From assembly GCF_963678635.1 (NCBI RefSeq), contig NC_087065.1, positions 53,265,858 through 53,329,857 of the forward strand: a stretch of DNA of 64,000 bases. Reading direction: 5' to 3'. The notes beneath the pieces are model-generated. The model was not told the origin of the DNA. It saw only the letters and a list, made by a program, of their open reading frames with translations, and made no database searches. How positions within the stretch are numbered: the stretch's first letter is position 1; each line of letters opens with the position of its first letter. Positions 43,900-55,989 of this stretch are shown one piece after another. This stretch comes from Symsagittifera roscoffensis. Its lineage: Eukaryota > Xenacoelomorpha > Acoela > Convolutidae. Both the position numbers and the translations under genes were made by a program.

Positions 43900-46090
43900 C
43901 CAGATTTTTTCTTCTAAGTCTTCTATTTACTAAATTATGATTGATTCTGTTGCCGCCATTAACCCGTTGTGAAGAAGTAGCCGTCCTCTTTTGGCACGAT
44001 CAGAAATTAACACGACTTGTAACTTTCTCTTGTATCACTCACATATATTTGATTTAGCGTTTTTTTGACGCGCTTAATCGTATGTTCAAAAAAATTCCAT
44101 AGGTGGCGTGGATCAGTTGCCTTTGAATTGGTTTCCCACAGAAGCCATGAAACTTCTGGGTTTTTCGATATGTACTTTTAGCAATTTAATATAATTTTTA
44201 GTTTGACTTAAATTTGATACTTTTACTAGAACCCACATCAAGACAAAAAAATCGGTATGATAGATATTCGACACCAAGTTACAGGTGGTCATGGCTCGTT
44301 GATGTACGTGGAAAACACATACGAAAACTAAAAATTTCCCTGTGCCACAAATACTTTTTCGTTTTTTATTAACTGTTGTTCAAACAATCTGCAGTACTCG
44401 TGTAACCCGTACCTATTGTTTTTTTTCTAGTTTAGATTTTAAATTATCTTTTTCATATCTAAACTTCAGATTTAAAATGGGTTGCTAAATGTTAAAATAA
44501 CGCTTGGATACTCAACAAATAGCTTTTTTCAGATCAAATTTCAGATATAAAAGTCCTTTTTCGGGGTTATTCCAGAACTGAAAAATTTTAGAATTGAAAC
44601 CTTGGTTTTCATTGGTGATTTTAAAACATCAAAGATTTTTACAGAAGTGCTGCTAATTTTGGTAGTTCTGTACTTTATACCTCCTGCTAGCTACTAGAAG
44701 GTACTTAGCAAAATATTTTTCATCGCAGACTAATGAAATGCGTTTGCCTACACATGAGAACATTATCGATAAAAGCTTCAGTAGCGCAATAAAATCAAAA
44801 GTTTGATAGGTGTTCTAAAAAATTTTGAAAGCTTTTGTGAAATTTTTGTGTCAACTTACTAACGCAGCTAAGGAATCCACTATTTGGTCTGTACACAAAC
44901 AATCATTTTTGGTACGTAACAATCTTTAATAGTGAGAAAGATTCATTGCGCTGCGCGGGTTTTTCTAGAAAACTTTTAGTTACCAGAAAAAAGCTGGTAG
45001 GTGTTCAAGTGTGGTATAAAAACATTAGATTTTCCGTCGTGATTTTGCGTCATTTTCAAGAAACAGTGGTCTGAGGTGTTTAGGTTTTTCAACTCATTCA
45101 CCGCTAATGGGGAAAAAGAGAAGATTGAAATGGAAAAATTTGTTCGGATTTTATAAAGGTATCTTCAGATGGGATTGCTGTGATGGAAGCATTGCTGCTT
45201 AAGTTTTCTGCGCCTCAAAAACAACAGCTAAATTCTGAGAGAAAACGTTTTTCCTTGTCCAGTTTTTTTGCCAATGCATAAAAGTTAGAACATTTTATGC
45301 CCTTCCCTGTCAATCAAGCTACTCGTTAAAGAAAGTGAAGAAGATTTAAAATTTAGTGTGATTTTGCTCCTTGATTAACAAGTGGTTTGTTTCAGCTCAC
45401 AACTTGCTCAAAATTGAATTAAAATTAGCAAACAATGGGTAAAGATAGACGCGAAAACATCATTTCGTAATAAATTTGTGCGTGTGTATTGAAAATGGTT
45501 GAGAAATTTTAACAAGTTCACATTTTTTGAAAGTTTGCCAGGTTTTATTTTGAAGACTTTGAACGGCAGTTCTAGCAATTTCTCTTGATACGTGCAGTTT
45601 CATTGGTCTAATTAACACTCGGTTTTTTTGTTTTTTTTTACACAACGAAATTGGGGGAAAAACATTGTTTTTGGGCGTGTTTAACGCTCGCGACATGAAG
45701 TACCACAAACAAGGCTCAGTTGCAGACTATTAAATCACTATACTTAGTTATTCGTCAAATTGACTTTATTTACTGTCTAGAAAAACCAACATGCGCTTTT
45801 TGTGTTTTAAACAAGTTGAGAAGAAGAGTGAAAAATTAGTTTTCCTTTAAAATTTTTCCAAATGTCTTTTTGTATTTTAAAAATGAGTTGGTAATTTGTT
45901 CTATGCTAGTCGTTCTTCTTCCCCTTATTCCCTTAAAATTTGACAAACTCCAAATTAAAAGAAGTTGACTATTTTTGTTGTTTTTGTTTGCAGAATTTAG
46001 TATAGTTGGACCGTCTATTCAAGATTTAATGAATTGGTTTCTCTTAGAGGCCGAGAAATTTTTGGTTATTTTTTGATTTTCATTTTTATA
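43900..46090 (+). repeat. Diverged direct duplication, copy A
   Basis: Related to 46100-48235 along most of its length at an offset of about 2.2 kb. Shared landmarks include TTTGCTAAG(T/C)ACCT-like and CTGAAAC blocks, GTGTTCAAG(T/C)GTGGT, GATTTTGCTCCTTGATTAACAA and AGTATAGTTGGACCGTCTAT. No gene seen. Confidence 0.65.
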
Positions 46091-46099
46091 TATATTTTT

Positions 46100-48235
46100 T
46101 TTTATTTTGTAGCATCCCCTACTTAGTAATTGCTTAAATTCAGATATGAAACTAAATTTTTTAGATCCATTTTCCAGATCTAGAATGGGTTTTGAAATAT
46201 TAAAATAACGCTTGGATAAATTAAGAATGGGTTATTTCAGACCCACTTTGAGATAAGAAGTTTTGTTTTCTGGTTATTTCAGATCTGAAACAGTTATTTA
46301 ATATCTAAGTTTCAGATCTGAAATTTTGATTTTCATTGGTGATTGGAATATATCAAAGATTCTGACGTGTAGCTTATTTTGCTACTTCTGTTTTTTTAGC
46401 TGCTGCTAGTTACTAGCAGGTGCTTAGCAAAAACTTTAATCAGAGGCTGCTGAATTGTGTCCACCTAAAGATGAGAACAGCATCAAAAAGTGCTTCAGTA
46501 GAGCAATAAAATCAAAAAACTCATAAGTGTTTACACTTTCTTGAAAACAATGTGAACAGTGCAAATTTCAAAACAATTTAACAAGAAACTTAAAATGAAA
46601 AATTAACTGTTTGTGGTTATTCAGACTGTTTTAATGCTGTTCAAAAAAAATAGAATCTTCTCGGAAATCAAATGAGTTTTCATAACATGTCTTTTTTATC
46701 GTAGTCTTTGAAAAAATGCTTTTTTTGATGTTTGATGCACCAAGTCATTAATATCTCGAGAAGCAAACGACACAAATTAAAGTTTATCTTGAACAGCTAC
46801 CAGGAATAAAATCTATGATTATGAAAAACTCCAAAGTTTAGAAAAATTTCTCAAAACACTTTTTTAGTAACAAAGTTCCCTATATCTTTTCCGTGTGAGA
46901 CTGATTGATGAGCTCTCAGCTTCCAGTTTCTGGGATTTTACTTTTGAAGGGACAAAAATTGAGCATTTGGTGCCATGAGAACAACAATTTGCTATAAATT
47001 GATCTTCGTTATGGCTTACAAATTATGCGCGACTTTAGATCGAGAGATTAATTTCTGTATTGTTTTGTTTGTCTGCTTATTAGCGCAAGTAAGGTATCCA
47101 TTATTTGCCTTGTATAAAATTCAAAATATTTTTGTGCGTATTAATTTTGAGTGGGGAGTTGGAAGGAACCAAGGCGCTGCACACGTTTCTCTAAAACTTT
47201 TTTAGTTAGCTGAAATAAAGCTCGTAAGTGTTCAAGCGTGGTGTAATAGCAGAAGATTTTCCATTGTGACTTCGCTTTAGTTTTAAGAAAAATTGGTCTG
47301 AACCTTTTAAGTTTTCCTACTCATTCACTGCTAACGACGCAGTAGCGAAGAGTGAAACTGAGGATAATTGTGCGGATTTTGTAAGGGTTTCTTCAGCTGG
47401 TATTGGCTTGATGGAAGCATTTCATTGTAAATACTCTCCGCCTCAATAAAAACATCCAAATGCTGACAGGGAAAATATTTTCTCTTGTCCTTGTGTTTTG
47501 TCCATGCATCTGTAATTGGAACTTTTTTGCCGCTTCCCTAGCAATCGACCGTTTCATCAAAGAAAGTGCAGGAGATTTATTGATCTGTGTGATTTTGCTC
47601 CTTGATTAACAAATGGTTTGTTCCAGCTCAGAAATTGCTCAAAATTGAATTGAAATGTTTAAATGGGTCCAAATAATGATTTAATATAGATGCAAAAACA
47701 TCCTTTTGAAAAATTTTACCAGATTCTTTTTCGAAGACTTTGAAGAACGACAGTTCTAACAGCTCATCGTGATACGAAGAGTTTTATTGGTCCAATTAAA
47801 ATTCATTTTTTCCCTCACTTTGCACAATGAAATTGGGGGAAAACATCTTACTTGCGCTCGCGAAGTAAAGAAGCACTAATAATGTTAGTTGGATTCAATT
47901 AAGTCTCTATACCTTTTTATTCTTCAAAACTGATTTTTTTTTTGTATTTTACTGTCTTTAAAATTCAATTTGCACTTTTTGTGTTTTAGACAACTTGAGA
48001 CTGGTCAGTTAAATGTTAGTTTTCATTCTACTCTCCCCAAACTCGTAAAAGTTGCTGAAATGTTGTAAATCTAGAATTAAAAGTTTAATAAAAATTGTTT
48101 TGTACTTGTTTCTAGTCGTCCTCTCTCCCCTGATTCCCCCTACAAAACTGACAAACACCAACTTAAAAGAATTTGACTTTTTTGTTGTTATCGTTTGCAG
48201 AAATAAGTATAGTTGGACCGTCTATCCATGATTCA
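46100..48235 (+). repeat. Diverged direct duplication, copy B
   Basis: Second copy. Its part 46985-47455 is also present in inverse orientation at 17385-17853, where it closely matches. No gene seen; the 76-codon frame at 46975 is part of the repeat. Confidence 0.65.
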
Positions 48236-48289
48236 TTTAAAATGGACATGGTTTCTGCGTTTGCTAGATCTGATTGCCAAATAAATGGT

Positions 48290-48590
48290 TTGTTACAGCA
48301 GCGTTTTAGGGTTGGGGAATGCCGCTTTCCCTCAAGGGATTCGATCCCCTGCGGACCCGAAGGTTCCCCCTTTGTACTATGTCTAGATACTGGCCCTCAT
48401 ATTTTTCTTAAGGCGCTTTCGGCGCCATTGTATACTGATTTTTCAAAACTGCCTAAAAAATTTTCGCCTGCTTTTTAAAAATTGGGTCAGAAAATTAATT
48501 TGGTCAAAAAAAAGGTTGAAAAAATTTTTCGATCTTTTTCTGAAAATCCGCGACCGCTCGAAAAATCCTAGATCCGCCCCTTGTTTTTAT
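48290..48590. repeat. DNA-transposon-like repeat ending CCTAGATCCGCCCC
   Basis: GC-rich start (GGGATTCGATCCCCTGCGG), then GGCGCTTTCGGCGCC, and the end AAAAATCCTAGATCCGCCCC. The inverse, GGGGCGGATCTAGG, resembles the CAGGGGCGGAACTAAG end of the relic at 36608. A related copy is at 58855-59236. Confidence 0.5.
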
Positions 48591-49745
48591 TCTAAGGTTT
48601 ATTCAAATTTTATTTACCGTTAATATGATTATAATTTATTAAAAGGCAAAGAAAATTGATTAATTTTGCTTGGGTGTTTGAAAAAGCAATAGAAGGTACT
48701 AATTTTGTGCGCTTTGCTTCTCCGATAAAAATTTGACATCATGCATTTTTGGATTTTTTGAACTTTTTTCGAGTTTTACTACCAAACAATTCAATCATGA
48801 TTTTTTGGTTCGTTACCAGTTTCATCGAAGAGCCTATTTTTTTAAAAACAGTTTGAAGTAAAATTAAAATTCAAAACACAAGAAATCAAATTGGAGTTTA
48901 TAACAGTTTATAAAAATTTTTCCTGAAAAAAAAAACCAATGTAACCAATGTTTTCACTTGGTTCATTAAAATTTAGTTGACAATTTAATTTATTGAGTTA
49001 CATTATATTTCTATAAACATGTATATTTTACGCGGCGACCTAATCCGCCTCGGAAACCATTACCAACTGAATTTAGTTACGATAATTAGTTCAAATCTTG
49101 TATTATCGAAAAAAATATATTTGTCTCTGAGCTCACGATATTGCGCAGGTGGGTTCCACAACAAAATTTTAAAAAGTTTGCATCATTTTTTGAATAATTC
49201 AAGAATTCTTTTGCAACAAAAAATACTTCAGACAGTTTACAGGGCAGTCTGTGTGTCCTAATACGAGCAGTCTTAATTTGATATAAAAAACGGATATCAA
49301 TTTTTTAACAATAAAACTTGATTTCATATTTTGAATCTAAAATATTTTTTGGGCAAACAGGGCTGAGGAGCTCGGATCATGATTCGACCTGAATAATCAA
49401 ACTATGACATGTTTCCGACCCGCCCAGAGATGGTCGAACTAAAGATGGTCGAATTAAAACAATTTTTTCAACCCAGAAAATGCCTACTTTTTCATTAACG
49501 CCCTTACATGCACCTGATGTTTTCCTTGGCGCATTGAAAAGGGTGTGCTTCAAACAGGATATAAACGAAGGAAAACCAATTGCCGAACATAATTTAAGGC
49601 CTGTTTCTGGATTTCATCCAGGGAACAATTTGGCCTCGCAATAACTTCAAATCGTTGTTGTACTGAGTGGTTGCTGAATCATCGAATACCAAAACAAGAA
49701 GTATGAGAGATTTTTCAACTATTTTTCAACTAATAAGGGAGTAGT
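48591..49745. other. Non-coding spacer
   Basis: No gene seen. An eroded hairpin-repeat end (CAGGGCAGTC..CTAATACGAGCAGTCTT) lies at about 49240-49275. Confidence 0.4.
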
Positions 49746-50040
49746 TTATTCTGGACTTTTCACAATAATTTCAGTGTTTTCACTCTGTTTCACACTTCTT
49801 TGTTGTGAATTTTTCTGTCCCGAAGATGTCTGCTGACTATTTCCACTTGCAATTTTGCTTTTCTTGGATCCAGTTGGCGTGGAGTTCCGCTGGTTTTCGG
49901 AGGTTTCGGTACTCTTTCCGGAACTAACGTGGTCGCGTGTCGTAGCGTACGAAGAAGAAGTGCGTCCGAACAACACTGCATTCTGTTTGTTGTCGTGTGA
50001 AAATCTCTTCGCAGGGTAGAGCTGAGTCTTGAAAATTGTC
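49746..50040 (-). CDS. Patched-related gene, probable last exon (cytoplasmic tail)
   Basis: An acceptor TTGGATTTATAG precedes 50040, and the frame entering with one base runs to TAA at 49746. It encodes TIFKTQLYPAKRFSHDNK and then a Ser/Thr/Gln/Lys-rich tail (SSGKSTETSENQRN) without hydrophobic segments. This is the expected disordered cytoplasmic tail after the last membrane helix of the preceding exon. The phase fits a donor at 50405 (AG then GTCACT), which is a weak donor. The stop and 3' end are inferred. G+C and codon use are higher and more even than the surroundings, supporting real coding. Confidence 0.6.
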
Positions 50041-50405
50041 CTATAAATCCAAGACAAATGCATGATCTTGAAATGGCGTAATATCAAAAAATATTGAAAT
50101 TGCGTTACAAAAACATTGCGATATTGCGTGAAACCAAAAATGATCTAATATTTGAAGAACAGGCAAAAAAAAACATTCCTGGTTTTCAATCTAAAAATAT
50201 TGTTTGCCTGTTATTTAGATAGTAGATCTTTTTTGATTTCACACAATATCGTAATGTTTTTTATAACGCAGAAATTATAAAGCAAAAATAGGAATGAAAA
50301 TGCGGAATATTTAAAATGTAATGTCAAAATAGCTTCACACTATATGATCTATATATCCTTTATATATGATATATGTATATGTAGATTATACGGGTAAAAA
50401 GTGAC

Positions 50406-50586
50406 CTCCATGAGAATGTCCGATCTTCGGAGGCCCAGTTGATGGGGTCCCATCTGGATCCGAGGATGGAGAAGATAACAGGGAGAGCCACCACCCCGTA
50501 GAAGAAACTCAACACCATCAGAATAGTCATGGTCAAGAAGAAAGACTGCATCGCATATGTCTCAGCTGCCGCCAGCAAACATACAC
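50406..50586 (-). CDS. Patched-related (RND family) gene, exon with last transmembrane helices
   Basis: The acceptor CCTTTAG precedes 50586. The frame continues from the exon at 57.9 kb after completing a split Gly codon: VCLLAAAETYAMQSFF, MTILMVLSFFYGVVALPVI, FSILGSRWDPINW. The final G-V-V-A-L-PV-I-F-S-I-L-G pattern is the hallmark of the last helices of Patched, Patched-related, Dispatched and NPC1-like transporters, which move sterols or lipidated ligands across membranes. The exon is intact. Its downstream end is uncertain: the frame could also run on to about 50360. A Ty3/gypsy element sits in the intron just upstream, beginning 326 bp away. Confidence 0.75.
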
Positions 50587-50912
50587 CTAAAGGCAACACA
50601 AAATGCTTCAAAAACTGTAAAACGGAAATAATTTTAAAATAATTATAGAAAACAAATCTCTCGACTTTGTCAATAACATTTACCTGCCCATTAATTTATC
50701 TGAAGCGAAGTTTTTTTAATAGTGTTGTTTGTTCCCACTTTTTGCAACCTTGCAACCCATTTGAAGCCTTTTTAAAACCTTTTTGCAACAAAAAAAATTG
50801 GCCATACAGATTTATTCAAGAGAAAATAGTCTATCTCTCATTGGGTCGTCCAGAAATTCAAGTTTAGATAAAAGCTTGTTCAAGTTGGTCAGATTTTGTT
50901 CAGTTTGGGCTT

Positions 50913-51074
50913 TGAGATTTCCCTCAGTTTGAGTAGGGAAAAAGATGTTATAAAATTCGGATATTGAATTCGATATGATATATATATAGATAGAATAGAG
51001 TAACGAATAAATGATTAACGAATCCAGAATTGAATGTATTGTTTTAATGTATAATGTTTTATGACTAGATTTCA
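50913..51074 (-). repeat. 3' LTR of Ty3/gypsy element
   Basis: 162 bp, TG..CA on the minus strand. Matches the 5' LTR with a few differences, mainly extra TA dinucleotides in the GATATATATATAG stretch. Confidence 0.8.
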
Positions 51075-51387
51075 CACTTAAGGCTTTTCGCAAATGACCG
51101 CTTCCGATTCTCAAGTGACAAACGATTTAGCTGGTGAGGTTTGTCCTTGAATCAATTTACTGCACTATAAGTAGATAATTAAGACATAGTTAGATAAGAC
51201 AATACATAAGTAAATAGAATATAATGAGGTACCGAAGGTCGCCTCATGACACTTCACCCTCTAGAAAAAATTTATCTTAGTATAAATTTCGGAATGAATC
51301 AGGCAGGAAAATGAGAAGGAAAATAAGCACCGTAATGGGTTAGTGATAACCTAAGCAATAGGCTAGTATGGCAGAGTTTACAAAGTT
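51075..51387 (-). other. 3' untranslated part of the Ty3/gypsy element
   Basis: Between the end of pol and the 3' LTR. No ORF and no convincing polypurine tract seen. Confidence 0.4.
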
Positions 51388-54300
51388 TTAAAGTTTATCA
51401 TGCTCTTCGGTTCTTGTTTTCTTAAACGGAGTAGTTTGCTCCTTAGTTCTGGGAAACGGCACTTTCCGAACAATTGGGGTGAATGGCGTAGTAATTTGAT
51501 CGGTGAGTGGCGTAGTAATTTGATCAGTGTTCGGTCGTTGTGACGAAGGCTCCGCAGGGTCAGATTCTGTTACACTCTTAACTGAATGGCGAAGAGGATC
51601 TCCATAAAACCTCGTTGGTTTCTTAGACCGATTAGATGATCTGTTAAACTCGCTCGAAGATTGAGAGGTAGGATTGTCAACCTCCATATGGCCAGTATTT
51701 GCTGAATCCTCTGCCGCAGTCTGAGGGACCGTGTCAGAACTTTGTGGCTGATCCTGGGGTGGTGCTACCGCCCCTGTAGGAGATGTCAAGGCGGGATTAG
51801 TTGGAGGATTGAAAATCGGAGTGTTTGAAGTAGCGATCACAGGAGCCAATCCTTGAGGCGTTGCAACCGGTGCCTCCACCAATTCGAGCTGGGGGCCAGT
51901 GATCAATGAGTCCTCGCTCGACGACTCTGCTGTCAAGTCAATCACCTTGCCCTTTGAAGGTTCATTTGAATGCCTTGTAGCTGAAATAGTAGCTGGTTGA
52001 GATTGGGGCCGAGGAGCAATTCGTTGCTGCAAACGTTCTCCCACTGTGCAAGGCGTAGCTGAAATCTTAGGGTGATTAAAATTATGTCTTAGGCTTCGGT
52101 GATTTTTCCGATAAACTTTCCCTTTGTCGGTAATGTAAGTATGATCCGTAACGCGAGTAATCTTGATTTTTGCTAGTTTAAACAGAGGCTTTCCCGAATT
52201 TCGATCAAGGACTTTCCGAAATTTTTTGACTCTTAGAGGATCTTGTAAAACTAATTTTTCTAAATTACGTGTTTTTGAGAGTATTTTAGGCCTCGAGGAG
52301 GACGACACGTTCATTCTCTGTGAATGCGAGAGTGCTGGAGCTGACGTATCGCGAGCGTTGTCGTAGAAGCGTAGGGTTCCCTTTGTGATCCCTGTCTTGA
52401 GCGAGTTTGCGAGGTCGCTATTACGAGCCGCCAATTCACGGAGAAGATCTTGTCCTTGCTGTGGGGGCACATTCCGTTTCCACTGCTTCCAGGTGTTAGC
52501 TGCCTTCGCAAGGTTCTCCAAGGCTTTATATGGTTGACTATCCGCTATACGCTCGCCCACACCAAAGAGTGGCTTGAATTTATAGGGGATTTCTGGGCTG
52601 TGTGACGTTCCTCTGGGTACAACTTTAGCCCTATCACGGCTAAAATCCTGGCTTGAACGCTGCTCCGGAGTCAGGAGGTTCCTTTCCAGTCCTTGCGCTG
52701 AAGTAGGAGAATGAATAACATTATCACGTGCTAATGAAAACTCAGTGTTGGGCTTCCTCCCAAAGTGTAACTCAAAAGGAGATACTTTTAGCGTAGAATG
52801 CTTAGTTTTCCGAATATCATCGACGATTTGTTGTAAAATTGATTACAGATTATTTAAATTAGGATCTATTTTTTCTGTTCCTAACTTCCGTTTTATTGTC
52901 TGGATCGATCTCTCTACCAGCCCACAATTCCGATGATCCCCCACCACTGTGAGGATGTGTTTAATGCCTCTCATTTTGCAAAATTCTTTAACGACGTCTG
53001 AGTGAAACCCAGATCCGTGATCTGTTCTAATGCTTTCTTATATACCATGATTACGAATATATGATTGCAAAAATTTGACTATTTTTTTCGCACTGGTCGA
53101 TTTAATCAACATCACCGAAGGGAACTTAGAAAAACGATCTATTGCGACTAAAATGTAGATTTTCCCCTTCTTATCATCTATTAACGGACCCGCGAAATCA
53201 AATTGCAATTCTTGATTTGGAGCTGACAACGTAGGTAACGGCTTAGCTGAGTTATAAGTCGCGGAAGTTTTGATGTTCTTACCAAATAAAGTACACTCCG
53301 GGCATTTTTTGCAGACATTAACGATCTGGCGATTGAGAAATGGCCACCAAATATACGCCGAAGCGTCCATCAGGGCCGCCTGGCCTGGGTGCGAGCGATG
53401 GAGGCGAATCAGAATAGCACTTCGTAACTGTTCGGGTATGGCTAGTTTATTGTCTATCAGGACACAGTTGTTTACTACCGCCGCGTTTGTCCAGAATTGG
53501 GCCATGGATGTCCCCAGTTTGTTAAAGGATTGTACATCCTAATTAATGATTGCAGTCCTCATCGGTCCGAGGAACGGGTCTTCCCCTGTCAGCTCTCCCA
53601 GCAGATCCACATCAAATAGTCCCGGCAATCCGACCACCTTCTTCTTGTCCCGAGTGACCAGCGGTTTGTGGTTGTTGATGGCATTAACCCCCATTCGAAG
53701 TATCTCTCCTCTTCTGGCCCGTCTCGTCAGCCGCTGCCTCCGGCACTTATCGAGGAAATGAGTGAGGGCCTCTTGCGTATTCTGTCCTCGAGTGACCACG
53801 AAAAGTTCTCGAGAATGTCTCTGTCTGGCAATGTTTCGGGTACGTATTTGATCAATACGGCTCGGGCGATCCATAGGGCGAACTATAGATAGCTTGGGTC
53901 TTAGTTGACTGGAGGTGCGAAAATTAGGGGAACTTGTAGAAAAGTTTTCGACAAAATTGAGGAGTTTTGTTTGTTCGATCGTATTATTTGCAAAGGCAAC
54001 AGTATTAGTAGAAGTTTTAGAGTTATTTAGAGTAGAGTTAAGAGTAGTATTTTGAGCGAGATTATTTGAAGTATCCATATCGTAACTGATTTCTAAGTTG
54101 TAAGGTCGGAGACAATGAGTTTGAGCAAAAACATTTGGTTTAGCGTATCTCATTTGCATACTGTGCTGTGATTGGTCGAGAGTACCAGAGCATGAAACGT
54201 CGACCTCTCGCGACGATGTTATATACTCACGTTTTTGCATACGAGCATATGATTGGCTGGTTGACTGAGAGCATGAACTGACGCCCTCTAGTGGCGAGGA

Positions 54301-55989
54301 GTTACGACGATTAATTAGCATATCCTTTTGAGATTGGTTAACAGATTGAGTACTGTTCGCGACGGCCTCTAGAGGCGACGAACTGAATTGTTTGCAACAG
54401 TGTGATTGGTCAGATGAATCGAAAGTTGATTGGTCTGTTGTATAAGTTAAGAGGTAGCTAAGGTTGCCTCCAATTTCACCAAGCGATCTGATTGGTCGAA
54501 ACTCGTTATACTTTGAAATTTGCCCCACCGGCACTATATGAGGTTTAGACTGAGTACTAATCAAATTTAAAGCATTGTGAAAAGCTTGAATAGATTTAAT
54601 GACAAATAATTCGTCATGCGATGATGGCAACGGTGCTTCAAAAGTCGGGTATCTAGACAAATAATCGACGATGCCTAGGGAGGAACCGGGTATATGTTCG
54701 ATTTGATAATCGAACGGAATGAGGTGGTCCGCCCAGCGAGAGAGTCGTGACTGATAAGATTTTTTACCATACGTTTCATTGAGGGCGGAAATGATGGCCT
54801 TATGATCGGTTAGAATAACAAATCGTTTACCAAGTATATATGTACGGAAATGTTCGCACGACCATACAATAGCCAGAAGCTCTAACTCATTGGTACTATA
54901 CTTGATTTCCGCGGAGTTTAGGAACCTAGAGGCAAACGCAATCGGGGCCCCAACATTTGACTCTACTTCTTGTTCCAAACGGGCCCCCAGCCCGCTATGA
55001 CTGGCATCACATTTAACTCGCGAAGCTTTTGAAGCATCGTAGTGAAACAAATTAGGGATGTTTGCGATGAGGTTTGAGATCTTTTGAAACGCAATAGTTT
55101 GCTCGTCCCTCCACAGAAAGGATTTCTTATTCTCCGCCTTTAGCGAAGCTCTAAATGCGACTGTACTTGTGCAAATCCGGGATGAAACGTTGAAGATGAT
55201 TGAGTGTACCCATGAACGATCTTAACTGTTTAAGAGTTTTGGGTGGCAACAGGGATTTGATTGCCTCTATTTTTGAGATTTTCGGAGCGTAACCGTTTTC
55301 ATCGATTTCGTACCCTAACCAGACTAGTTTATTAACTGAAAACTCACATTTACTAAGTTTCAACGCCCATCCTTCTTCATCCAATCAACTCATGACTCTT
55401 TCGACTATCACATTATGATCTTAAACTCTTCCTTTAGTGACAACCAGTATATCATCGAGGTAACATATGACACCTTCCAATCCTTGCAACGTACAGTCCA
55501 TCGCTTTCTGAAATTCCGTAGGCAAGTCCATCAGTCCGTAGAAACCAGTCTTGAATCGATATGTGCCTGTTGCCTCTCCGCACAAAATACTAAAGTTACA
55601 ATACTACTGGTTAGTTCCGATAAAGGTAATTGACTGAAAGCGTATTTAAGGTCAAGAAAAGTAAACCACACCTCCCCAGGTGTGTCTCTAGTTATAATTT
55701 GAGCCGCCGAGTCAATCAATTCATGCATATTAGGCATTTGATTTTTGTTTTGCCAGATTTGGGCATTCATGGGTTTAGCATTCAGCGCCAGTTTTATAGA
55801 CCCGTCTTTCTTTGCTGTTAGGACTATGGGTGCGATGAAATGATCCGTAGTACACTTTTCTAACTTTTCAAAGTGCTTGTCTTTAATTAACTTTTTAATC
55901 TCAGCCGTGACCCGATCTTGCAAATGTTTATGGACTTTTCGGCCTTTAACTTGTCTGGGCACCAACGGGTCTTTAAAATTTGTGAACAC
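51388..55989 (-). pseudogene. Ty3/gypsy pol: RT, RNase H, integrase, long C-terminal extension
   Basis: RT: FIAPIVLTAKKDGSIKLALN (55830), FLDLKYAFSQLP (55650), then a frameshift near 55575 and the catalytic YLDD at about 55455, with two stops just after. The RT thumb/connection (LSKCEFSVNKLVWLGYEID) follows, then a frameshift near 55150. RNase H: VKCDASHSGLGA (55010), TNELELLAIVW, LTDHKAII, VDYLSRYP. Next is a 300-codon linker with an in-frame 81-bp repeat. Integrase: HRSHPGQAALMDA..CKKCPECTLF zinc domain, FDFAGPLIDD and DRFSKF in the core, and the catalytic Glu in GLVERSIQTIK; stops at 53539, 53038 and near 52850. From 55050 down to 51388 a single frame is kept. The last 390 codons extend far beyond a usual integrase and are Pro/Ser/Thr-rich with RNHRSLR and two TDQITTP repeats. 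Confidence 0.85.
54165..54415 (-). repeat. In-frame 81-bp minisatellite inside pol linker
   Basis: ATTGG-anchored units begin at 54171, 54252, 54333 and 54405 (spacing 81, 81 and 72 bp, all multiples of three). Each carries a CTCTNG(A/C/T)GG(C/A)GA-type GC-rich core and encodes variants of SSPLEGVSSCSQS. It lies between RNase H and integrase. Confidence 0.65.

Noticed and set aside
48173-48478. 101-codon plus-strand frame with Cys and Pro
   Set aside because: Crosses the border between two repeats, so not a gene.
50812-51114. 100-codon minus-strand frame resembling an alternative gag start
   Set aside because: Consists of the 3' LTR read through into intron sequence.
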